Below are positions 7,400 to 13,502 of a stretch of 17,422 bases of DNA, one piece after another; the first letter of the stretch is position 1; each line of letters starts with the position of its first letter. Both the position numbers and the translations under genes were made by a program. The notes under the pieces were generated by a model that was not told where the DNA came from, made no database searches, and saw only the letters and a program-made list of their open reading frames with translations. Location: assembly GCA_944382045.1 (NCBI GenBank), contig CALWMT010000021.1, forward strand, positions 1 through 17,422, given 5' to 3'. The DNA comes from an uncultured Enterocloster sp. Lineage in GTDB: Bacteria > Bacillota > Clostridia > Lachnospirales > Lachnospiraceae.

Positions 7400-7425
7400 G
7401 CCGCGGCGGATAAAGAATCCGCGGC
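7400..7425 (+). promoter_or_regulatory. GC-rich hairpin in the SASP 5' leader
   Basis: GCCGCGG (7400-7406) and CCGCGGC (7419-7425) can pair, and inside an alternative GGAT/ATCC pairing (7408-7411 with 7417-7420) exists. The hairpin sits between the sigma-G-like promoter and the AAGGAGG at 7436. No T run follows, so it is more likely a stabilising leader structure than a terminator. Confidence 0.4.
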
Positions 7426-7451
7426 CCGCAATTACAAGGAGGCGTTCTATT

Positions 7452-7655
7452 ATGTCTAGTAATTCAAACAAAACAAATGTACCGGAAGCAAAGGAAGCCA
7501 TGGACAAGTTTAAGATGGAGGTAGCAGGCGAGATCGGCGTACCCCTGACAAACGGATACAATGGCAACCTGACCTCTGCCCAGAATGGTTCTGTGGGCGG
7601 CTATATGGTTAAGAAGATGATCGAGGCCCAGGAGCGCCAGATGGCTGGAAAGTAA
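7452..7655 (+). CDS. Alpha/beta-type small acid-soluble spore protein
   Basis: SASPs coat and protect DNA in the dormant spore and are degraded by the GPR protease at germination. The 67-residue product shows the family pattern: EAMDKFKMEVAGEIGV (15-30), containing the GPR cleavage region around KMEVAGEIGV, then a short variable linker, then the DNA-binding part GSVGGYMVKKMIEAQE (46-61). AAGGAGG (7436-7442) lies 9 bases before the ATG. The promoter upstream looks sigma-G-dependent and a strong terminator follows. This shows the organism forms, or its lineage formed, endospores. Confidence 0.95.
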   Translation: MSSNSNKTNVPEAKEAMDKFKMEVAGEIGVPLTNGYNGNLTSAQNGSVGGYMVKKMIEAQERQMAGK

Positions 7656-7682
7656 GGCCGGAGCGATACGGCTTAAGGCCTG

Positions 7683-7735
7683 GTCCGGACTGTGTGCCTG
7701 AGCTGGCCAGATGGCAGTGACAGGAAATACCGGAC
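7683..7735 (+). repeat. Imperfect inverted repeat downstream of the SASP gene
   Basis: GTCCGG (7683-7688) and CCGGAC (7730-7735) can close a long hairpin, with CCTG/CAGG pairs and a CTGGCCAG palindrome inside. It has no T run. It sits between the SASP stop and the main terminator and may be a 3'-UTR structure. Support is limited to the pairing. Confidence 0.3.
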
Positions 7736-7740
7736 ACAGA

Positions 7741-7806
7741 GGAGCGCCATGCGCGGACTGAGAAAACGTGATACGTATTCTCCTCCGCGGAAGGCGCTCC
7801 TTTTTT
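7741..7806 (+). terminator. Long rod-like terminator of the SASP gene
   Basis: GGAGCGCC (7741-7748) pairs perfectly with GGCGCTCC (7793-7800), followed at once by TTTTTT (7801-7806). Further in, CGCGGA/TCCGCG (7752-7757/7784-7789), GAGAA/TTCTC (7760-7764/7778-7782) and ACGT/ACGT (7766-7769/7773-7776) stack into one long rod with a 3-base loop. It isolates the spore gene from rsmD. Confidence 0.88.
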
Positions 7807-7870
7807 GACGCTGCTGCTCGGCCGCGCGGCTTCTTGACCGCACATAAGTGCTGAAATCGGCAAAAACCAC

Positions 7871-7899
7871 TTGTGCAACTGGAATTTTCATATTATACT
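7871..7899 (+). promoter_or_regulatory. Sigma-A promoter of rsmD-coaD
   Basis: TTGTGC (7871-7876) and TATACT (7894-7899) are separated by 17 bases, 30 bases before the rsmD start and after the SASP terminator. It would drive rsmD, coaD and probably the coiled-coil gene. Confidence 0.7.
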
Positions 7900-7929
7900 T
7901 GTTGGGAATGAAGTGAAAAGGAGATCAGG

Positions 7930-8490
7930 ATGAGAGTAATTGCTGGCAGCGCCAGAAGGCTGCTTTTAAAAACTGCGGAGGGCATGGATACCCGCCCTAC
8001 CACGGATAGAATCAAGGAAACCCTTTTTAATATTCTGCAGAATGATATTCCCGGCTGCATCTTTATGGATTTGTTTTCCGGAAGCGGTGCCATCGGGATT
8101 GAGGCGCTGAGCCGCGGGGCAGAGCTGGCTGTGATGATCGAGAAGAATCCGAAGGCTGCGGCCTGCATTCGGGAGAATCTGGAGCACACGCGGCTTGCGG
8201 ACCGGGCGGTGGTCATGGAGCGGGATGTGCTGGAGGGGCTGCGGCGCCTGGAGGGGCGCAATTACCGTTTTGACATTATTTTTATGGATCCGCCCTACGG
8301 CCAGGGACTGGAGAAGCAGGTGCTGGCCTATCTTGCCGGTTCGCCGATGGCCACAGCAGATACGCTGGTGATCATAGAGGCCGCAAGAGAGGAGAGCTTT
8401 GACTGGCTTGCGGGAAGCGGCTGGCGGCTGATCCGCACAAAAGAGTATAAAACCAACAAGCATGTGTTTGTTGGAAGGGAGAGCAGATGA
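7930..8490 (+). CDS. rsmD: 16S rRNA (guanine-966 N2)-methyltransferase RsmD
   Basis: RsmD uses S-adenosylmethionine to methylate G966 of 16S rRNA in the small subunit. The 186-residue sequence has the N-terminal MRVIAGSARR and TRPTTDRIKETLFNIL signature, the SAM motif DLFSGSG (47-53), and the catalytic DPPY (120-123). Length is standard. AAGGAG (7917-7922) precedes the ATG by 7 bases. Its stop overlaps the coaD start as ATGA, so the two are translationally coupled. The order rsmD-coaD-ylbJ matches ylbH-ylbI-ylbJ of Bacillus subtilis. Confidence 0.96.
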   Translation: MRVIAGSARRLLLKTAEGMDTRPTTDRIKETLFNILQNDIPGCIFMDLFSGSGAIGIEALSRGAELAVMIEKNPKAAACIRENLEHTRLADRAVVMERDVLEGLRRLEGRNYRFDIIFMDPPYGQGLEKQVLAYLAGSPMATADTLVIIEAAREESFDWLAGSGWRLIRTKEYKTNKHVFVGRESR

Positions 8491-8984
8491 GGATAGCCGT
8501 TTATCCGGGCAGCTTTGACCCGGTCACATTGGGACATATGGACATCATTGAGCGCACCTCCGAGATGTTCGACAAGGTAATCATCGGTGTGCTGAACAAC
8601 AATGTAAAAACTCCATTGTTTTCCGTGCAGGAACGTGTTAATATGTTAAAGGAGGTAACGGCTCATCTCCACAACGTGGAGATTCAGTCCTTCGAGGGAC
8701 TTCTGGTGGATTTTCTTCGGAAAAATGATGCCAAGGTCATCGTTCGCGGACTGCGGGCGGTTACGGATTTTGAGTACGAGCTTCAGATGGCGCAGACCAA
8801 TCGGGTGATGGCGCCGGAGATTGACACCATATTCTTGACAACGAATCTGAAGTATTCGTATCTGAGCTCCAGCATTGTGAAGGAGATTGCTTTTTTCAAC
8901 GGTCAGATCAGCCAATTTTTGGCCCCGGAGGTCGAACGGCGGGTGCGGCAGAAGGTGGCTGAGAGGACCAAGGGGACGGTTTAA
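8487..8984 (+). CDS. coaD: Phosphopantetheine adenylyltransferase CoaD
   Basis: CoaD transfers AMP from ATP to 4'-phosphopantetheine, the fourth step of coenzyme A synthesis. The 165-residue protein has the nucleotidyltransferase motif TLGH (14-17) after YPGSFDP, the substrate loop VRGLR (86-90), and SSSIVKE (127-133), all typical. It supplies the coenzyme A from which the carrier protein encoded at 15311 gets its phosphopantetheine arm, a general metabolic link. It overlaps rsmD by 4 bases. Confidence 0.97.
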   Translation: MRIAVYPGSFDPVTLGHMDIIERTSEMFDKVIIGVLNNNVKTPLFSVQERVNMLKEVTAHLHNVEIQSFEGLLVDFLRKNDAKVIVRGLRAVTDFEYELQMAQTNRVMAPEIDTIFLTTNLKYSYLSSSIVKEIAFFNGQISQFLAPEVERRVRQKVAERTKGTV

Positions 8985-9002
8985 GGATAGGAGATAGGGA
9001 TT

Positions 9003-9641
9003 ATGATGAGCAGAATTGAGCAGTTGATCAGCGAGATAGAGGAGTACATAGATAGCTGCCGCTTTCAGGCACTGTCCAACAGCAAGATTATTGTCAACAA
9101 GGAGGAGCTGGAGGAGCTCTTAGTGGAGCTGCGCCTCCGCATCCCCGACGAGATCAAAAAGTACCAGAAGATTATCAGCCAGCAGGACGCTATCCTGGGA
9201 GAGGCGCGTGCCCAGGCGGATGAGATGCTTGAGGACGCAAAGCGCCAGGCGGATTCCATGGTGGCGCAGGCCAGCGAGCAGACCTCTGAGATGATCAACG
9301 AGCATGAGATCATGCAGAGGGCCTATGCCCATGCCAATGAGGTGGTGGAGCAGGCGCAGGCACAGGCACAGGCGATCGTGGACGCTGCGGTCAACGATGC
9401 CAACAACATCCGCCAGAGCTCTATCCAGTACACAGACGATATGCTGCGGAGCCTGCAGACGATCATCAATCACACCATGGAGGGAGCGAAGGGACGGTTT
9501 GACTCCTTTATGAATTCCATGCAGTCCAGCTATGACATTGTTTCCTCGAACCGGAATGAGCTGGCTGGTGGGCTGGTACAGCCCCAGGAGGGACCGGAGC
9601 AGGAGCAGCCAGTTAGTCCTCAGGAGCAGGCGGAGAGCTGA
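9003..9641 (+). CDS. Coiled-coil protein, DivIVA/ATP-synthase-b-like
   Basis: The 212-residue product has a globular-looking N terminus (1-50) and then a long, alanine- and glutamine-rich helical stretch (about 55-155, for example QADEMLEDAKRQADSMVAQA). This resembles the stalk subunits of ATPases and DivIVA-type coiled coils. The last 30 residues are a low-complexity tail rich in P, Q and E. Such proteins are often annotated as ATPase subunit B/H-like, but no other ATPase gene is here, so that name is probably only coiled-coil resemblance. A role as a cytoplasmic scaffold is possible. AGGAG (8989-8993) is 9 bases before the first of two ATGs (9003, 9006); the first is preferred on spacing. 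Confidence 0.75.
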   Translation: MMSRIEQLISEIEEYIDSCRFQALSNSKIIVNKEELEELLVELRLRIPDEIKKYQKIISQQDAILGEARAQADEMLEDAKRQADSMVAQASEQTSEMINEHEIMQRAYAHANEVVEQAQAQAQAIVDAAVNDANNIRQSSIQYTDDMLRSLQTIINHTMEGAKGRFDSFMNSMQSSYDIVSSNRNELAGGLVQPQEGPEQEQPVSPQEQAES

Positions 9642-9665
9642 TCATTTTGCGATGTGCAGCTTTAC

Positions 9666-10634
9666 TCACCCCAGACCTTTTATGGCTGCGTAAAAGAATA
9701 TGCAGGAGAGCGCGCTGTGAAGCAGCTTCCAGGATATGTAATGCCGGATGGAAAGTCCGGCATTTTTTAATACGCTTTTTGTCTGGAAGACACCGGAGAG
9801 TCCGCCGAATGCTGCGGAGGCGACGATGAGAGGAGCGCCGGCAGGTCCAAGGGACTGAAAAATCATTTGAATTCCTGTGGTCATTTCCGTAAAGCCCAGG
9901 AGGGCAGGGCGGAGCCATGAGGGAACAGCTGACGGCAGCGGCATCACAGTGAGATAGAGGGCCAGAATGGAAAAGAGCATGATATATCCGCCGATTTTTG
10001 CCATTGTCTCAAGGCAGCTCATAAGGTGCTCGTCAAAGGAAAAGGGGACTGCTGCGGATAAGCTCTCTGCGGATAGACTCCCTGCGGAATAGCCGCAGCC
10101 TTGCTCTTTTTTTAAGTATACATGCCTTGCAAGCAGCGCAAGGGGGAAAATCGGCAGATAGAGGGCTGCCAGGAAGGCCCATAGGGGACAGAGCTGTGCC
10201 TGTGAAGGGGCTGGCGCGGGAAGCAGCAGGCGGGGGGCAGCAAAGCCGGCTGCAAACATGGGACTGGGGTGATTGCTTATAGCCAGCAGATATCGTGCCT
10301 CCTCCAGGGAAATCCTTCCCTGGTCAAGAAAATCGCTGTCCATCTTGGCTCCCATCGGATAGCCGCAGAGAAGCCCAGTCATAAACACAAATCCTCCCTG
10401 ATCGGTCAGCCTTAGGAGGCCGGAGAGCAGAGGCCGAAAGGGGCCGGTCAATAGGGGGATGCCGTTTAAGGCGGCAATGGTGCCGGAACAGATCATAAAT
10501 GGCAGCAGGGTTGGCAGGACCACCTGAGCCCAGAGCAGCAGTCCCTGGGAGGCTCCGGCGCAGGCGAGGGATGGATGGGCGAGGAGCATGAGCAGGCAGA
10601 GGACGGGGAGGATACCTCCTATATATTGTTTCAT
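9666..10634 (-). CDS. ylbJ: Sporulation integral membrane protein YlbJ (nucleoside-recognition/Gate domain)
   Basis: This is a polytopic membrane protein of 322 residues with two halves of the Gate fold. The first half shows LPTLLPFMICSG and the sequence GLLCGYPMGAK, followed by SLEEARYLLAISNHPSPMF; the second half has KIGGYIMLFSIL. These match YlbJ, which is needed for spore cortex formation in Bacillus. Position next to coaD supports the name. It is shorter than Bacillus YlbJ (about 400 residues), mainly in the central loop, which carries a 15-bp repeat (10052-10096). The ATG at 10634 is favoured since AGGTG (10642-10638) precedes it; an in-frame GTG (10640) lacks a site. It converges on the coiled-coil gene with only 24 bases between the stops. 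Confidence 0.87.
   Translation of the reverse strand: MKQYIGGILPVLCLLMLLAHPSLACAGASQGLLLWAQVVLPTLLPFMICSGTIAALNGIPLLTGPFRPLLSGLLRLTDQGGFVFMTGLLCGYPMGAKMDSDFLDQGRISLEEARYLLAISNHPSPMFAAGFAAPRLLLPAPAPSQAQLCPLWAFLAALYLPIFPLALLARHVYLKKEQGCGYSAGSLSAESLSAAVPFSFDEHLMSCLETMAKIGGYIMLFSILALYLTVMPLPSAVPSWLRPALLGFTEMTTGIQMIFQSLGPAGAPLIVASAAFGGLSGVFQTKSVLKNAGLSIRHYISWKLLHSALSCIFFYAAIKGLG
9740..9768 (+). terminator. Plus-strand terminator nested in the 3' end of ylbJ
   Basis: A 9-bp perfect stem (9740-9748 with 9756-9764), a 7-base loop and a T run through 9768 form a textbook terminator for the transcript ending with the coiled-coil gene. It lies about 100 bases past that stop, entirely within the antisense ylbJ coding region, where it encodes residues around KNAGLSIRHY. 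Confidence 0.78.
10052..10096. repeat. Three-copy 15-bp tandem repeat inside ylbJ
   Basis: Three adjacent 15-base units each begin with CTGCGGA (10052, 10067, 10082). The unit length is a multiple of three, so on the minus strand it encodes repeated five-residue steps (GSLSA, ESLSA) in the central loop of YlbJ without breaking the frame. Confidence 0.7.
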
Positions 10635-10710
10635 AGACACCTGAAAAAGGGATTTGTATAATATATATTGTGAAAATTAGATATTTAGTAATAGAATTGT
10701 AATAACTGCA

Positions 10711-10739
10711 TTGACTGCTGATGGCAATCTGAGTATAAT
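10711..10739 (+). promoter_or_regulatory. Strong sigma-A promoter of the accessory operon
   Basis: TTGACT (10711-10716) and a perfect TATAAT (10734-10739) are separated by 17 bases in an AT-rich 145-base gap between divergent ylbJ and the operon. No other promoter is evident until after 17169, so all six genes 10780-17169 probably depend on it. No clear operator is visible. Confidence 0.82.
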
Positions 10740-10779
10740 AAACTTAATGCAGAAAAATGTCTAAAAAAGGGGTTTCTTT

Positions 10780-11865
10780 ATGAAAAAGTGCTTATGGCTT
10801 GCGGCAGCCCTCTGTACGCTCACTCTGTCGGGAACCGCCTATGCCGGAGAATTTGTCCGGGACGAGGCGGGAATCTGGTATCGGAACGATGACGGGAGCT
10901 GGCAGACAGGCTGGTTTTTGGATGCGGACGGATCCTGGTACTACTTTGACCAGGAGGGATATGCAAAGCTTGGATGGTATACGGAGAATGGGAAGACCTA
11001 TTTCTTCCGCCAGGACAGCGGCCGGATGATCGCGGACCGGACCATCACGCTGGATGGAAACGTGTACACCTTTGACCATGACGGGGTGAGCTATTCCCTC
11101 TCTCCCCGCTATACGGGCTGGATGCTGGACGATGTGGGCTGGTACTACAGGCGCTCCGACGGCAGCTTTATAACCGACGGCTGGGAGGAGATTGAGGGCC
11201 GCTGGTTTTTCTTTGACCCGGTCGGGTATATGAAGACCGGTCTCCTTGAGTGGAACGGCGTTACCTACTACCTGGACGACCTAAGCGGCGCTATGGTTAC
11301 GGATGACAGCCGGGTGGTGAACGGCGTCACCTATAATTTTGACTCCACAGGCGCAGGGACTGTGGCCTGGCCCTACAAGAGCCCTGTGGTGATCCCGCCG
11401 GAGGATCAGAAGTCCGAGCTGCAGAAGGCCCTGGACGCGGTCTGCGACGGGATTCTGGCACAGATCACCAACAGCTCCATGGGAGAGCGGCAGAAGGCGG
11501 AGGCCATCTACCGCTGGGTGCGGGGAAATCTTCGCTACAGCGGCCACTCTGCCACCCGGGACTGGGTGACGGAGGCCTACCAGGGATTCCGCAGAAGGCA
11601 TGGAGACTGCTATACATATTTCTCCGTATCCCAGGCCCTTCTCACCCGTGCAGGGCTTCCCAGCATTGAGGTGATCCGAAATACGGATAATGACCATTAT
11701 TGGAATATGACCCAGGTGGACGGCGTCTGGTATCACTTTGACACAACGCCCCGATCCTGGGGAGGCTGGTTCTGCCTGCTGACTGACGCGCAGATGGCCG
11801 CCTACTCTGCGGCCCACAGGGGATGCTTTAGCTTTACCCACGGTCTCTACCCGCCGTCGCCGTAA
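10780..11865 (+). CDS. Secreted transglutaminase-like protein with cell-wall-binding repeats
   Basis: A signal peptide (about 1-22, ending in TAYA) is followed by at least six aromatic repeats between 31 and 190, such as GIWYRNDDGSWQTGWF, GSWYYFD and GRWFFFD. They resemble the choline-binding/CW_binding_1 type that grips cell-wall polymers. The C-terminal domain (about 210-355) is a transglutaminase-like fold with a full catalytic triad: C277 in HGDCYTYF, H306 in DHYWNM, D321 in HFDTTP. Such secreted domains may act as peptidases, transamidases or wall-associated hydrolases; the substrate is unknown. It is the first gene after the promoter, and the SGNH-like gene starts 17 bases after its stop, so it probably belongs to the same operon. 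Confidence 0.85.
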   Translation: MKKCLWLAAALCTLTLSGTAYAGEFVRDEAGIWYRNDDGSWQTGWFLDADGSWYYFDQEGYAKLGWYTENGKTYFFRQDSGRMIADRTITLDGNVYTFDHDGVSYSLSPRYTGWMLDDVGWYYRRSDGSFITDGWEEIEGRWFFFDPVGYMKTGLLEWNGVTYYLDDLSGAMVTDDSRVVNGVTYNFDSTGAGTVAWPYKSPVVIPPEDQKSELQKALDAVCDGILAQITNSSMGERQKAEAIYRWVRGNLRYSGHSATRDWVTEAYQGFRRRHGDCYTYFSVSQALLTRAGLPSIEVIRNTDNDHYWNMTQVDGVWYHFDTTPRSWGGWFCLLTDAQMAAYSAAHRGCFSFTHGLYPPSP

Positions 11866-11882
11866 GCCGGGAGGGCAGGACC

Positions 11883-12965
11883 ATGGAAAAGAGAGTTGGC
11901 CGGCCATGGCTGGCAGCCCTCATCGGTCTTTTGATTTTTCTGGCTGCGGCCTGGTGCGCCCAGAGGGTGCTTGTGCCGAAGTATCTGGGATCCGTGATTG
12001 AGGGCAATTTTACAGAAGAATATTACCGGGATGAGACAGCCCATGATCTGCTGATTCTGGGGAACTGCGAGTCCTACGAGAGCATTTCCACCATGACGCT
12101 GTGGGAGGAGTACGGGATCACGAGCTATATCCGGGGCAATCCCAACCAGCTCATTTCCCAGTCCTACTACATGCTCATGGATGCCCTTGAGCGGGAGACT
12201 CCGAAGGTGGTTCTTATCAATATTCAGGCAATGATGACGGAGAGCCAGGACACGGAGGAGTACAACCGGATGACCTTTGACGGCATGGCCTGGGGCAGGA
12301 ACAAATGGGAGGCGATCCGGGAGGACGCCATGGAGGGGGAGAAGATGGCGGAGTACCTCTTTCCCATTCTGCGGTACCATTCCCGATGGAGCAGCCTTAG
12401 GTTGGAGGATTTTCTCTATGCCTTCCGCGAAAAGCCGCTGACCTCCTTCCAGGGCTATTATCTGCGGGCTGATGTGCGGCCAGCAGGTGAATTTCCCGCA
12501 GAGAGGCGGCGGGAGGACTACAGCTTTCCAGAGAAAAATTTCGCGTATCTGGAGCGGATCCGGGAGGCCTGCGAGGAGCGGGGAATTTCCCTGGTTCTCA
12601 TGAAGGCTCCCAGCCTGTATCCCCAGTGGGTGCCCCCTTACGAGGAGCAGATCGCAGAATACGCCGATACCCATGGCCTTATGTACTGCAATTTTCTCAA
12701 TCTGACGGAGGAGATTGGGCTTGACATGAGCCAGGACACCTACGACGAGGGCCTGCATCTGAACGTGTACGGAGCGGAAAAGCTATCCGTGTATCTGGGA
12801 CAGCTGCTTAAGGAAGCCTATGGGCTGGCAGATCACCGGGGGGAGGCGGAGACAGCCGCCTACTACGGGGAGCGGCTGGCGGCCTATGAGGCGGAGAAGT
12901 CCTCACAGGCGGAGGAGTTCGCACGCTTGGGATATATTTCCAAATTTACAGAGGATTTTCAATAG
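11883..12965 (+). CDS. Membrane-anchored SGNH-like protein (DltD/AlgJ-like partner of MBOAT)
   Basis: One N-terminal membrane helix (about 8-25) anchors a large, probably extracellular domain of 335 residues. A central sheet typical of SGNH proteins is suggested by LLILGNCESYES (56-67), VVLINIQAM (109-117), LVLMKAPS (237-244), and the C-terminal YDEGLHLNVYGAEKL (287-301). The last segment carries the Asp/Glu-His pair of SGNH enzymes (D288/E289, H292). At the usual serine position stands C62. Proteins of this kind accompany MBOAT acyltransferases as DltD or AlgJ/AlgX do, and an MBOAT is encoded at 15559. GGGAGGG (11869-11875) is 7 bases before the ATG. The assignment rests on topology, motifs and neighbours. 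Confidence 0.72.
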   Translation: MEKRVGRPWLAALIGLLIFLAAAWCAQRVLVPKYLGSVIEGNFTEEYYRDETAHDLLILGNCESYESISTMTLWEEYGITSYIRGNPNQLISQSYYMLMDALERETPKVVLINIQAMMTESQDTEEYNRMTFDGMAWGRNKWEAIREDAMEGEKMAEYLFPILRYHSRWSSLRLEDFLYAFREKPLTSFQGYYLRADVRPAGEFPAERRREDYSFPEKNFAYLERIREACEERGISLVLMKAPSLYPQWVPPYEEQIAEYADTHGLMYCNFLNLTEEIGLDMSQDTYDEGLHLNVYGAEKLSVYLGQLLKEAYGLADHRGEAETAAYYGERLAAYEAEKSSQAEEFARLGYISKFTEDFQ

Positions 12966-12984
12966 ACAAGGAGGTACGATTAAA

Positions 12985-13482
12985 ATGAGAAGAGTAAAGG
13001 TATTTGGAGGGACAATGGCCGCGGCTGCGGCAGCTATGGCGCTTACGGTGTCCGCATGGGCGAATCCGGTTAAGACAGAGTACGCCTTTACCACGGGCAC
13101 GAACACCATCACGGTGGGCGAGGCTGTGGATTCCGTGATCGGGAAGCTGGGCGAGGCCGGGGACGTGAAGACCCTGACCAACTGCGCCAACGGCGGGAAG
13201 GACAAGGCCTACATCTACGACAATTTTGACATCTACACCACCCAGGACGCTAAGAAGAATACCGTGGTGGAGTCCATTGTGTTAAAGAATGACAAGGTGG
13301 CCACAGAGGAGGGCTTAAAGGTGGGCCAGACTCCCGCCAAGGTGATGGAGATCTATCCGGGGGCCAAGGAGAGCATGGGACTTTACACCGTTGTCCTCGG
13401 GGACACCCAGATCGTGGTCGACTGCGGGTTCTCCAACGACAAGGTGGTAAGCATTTCTTATGAGAATTATATTGCGCAGTAA
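12985..13482 (+). CDS. Small secreted protein of unknown function
   Basis: The 165-residue product has a clear signal peptide (basic MRRVK, hydrophobic alanine-rich core, cleavage near AWA-NP at about 27). The mature part of about 138 residues is rich in beta-type sequence. One half (about 33-80) has TITVGEAVDSVIGKLG and a later half (about 110-165) has GLKVGQTPAKVMEIYPGAKE, so two related halves are possible. This pattern is seen in secreted proteins with a BLIP-like or similar duplicated fold, but I do not recognise a family. Two cysteines are present in the mature part. AAGGAGG (12968-12974) is 10 bases before the ATG; an in-frame upstream start would overlap the previous gene. Lying inside the operon, it may assist export or polymer modification. 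Confidence 0.75.
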   Translation: MRRVKVFGGTMAAAAAAMALTVSAWANPVKTEYAFTTGTNTITVGEAVDSVIGKLGEAGDVKTLTNCANGGKDKAYIYDNFDIYTTQDAKKNTVVESIVLKNDKVATEEGLKVGQTPAKVMEIYPGAKESMGLYTVVLGDTQIVVDCGFSNDKVVSISYENYIAQ

Positions 13483-13502
13483 GACGCGGCAGGGGGATCG
13501 GA

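Noticed and set aside
7683..7735. Second terminator after the SASP gene
   Set aside because: The inverted repeat is imperfect and lacks a T run; the hairpin at 7741-7806 is the real terminator.
9003..9641. ATP synthase or V-type ATPase subunit
   Set aside because: Resemblance is limited to the alanine/glutamine-rich coiled coil; no ATPase genes are adjacent and there is no N-terminal membrane helix.
11847..12758. Minus-strand open frame of 303 codons across the SGNH-like gene
   Set aside because: No recognisable domain, no start signal, fully antisense to a gene with signal anchor and conserved motifs.
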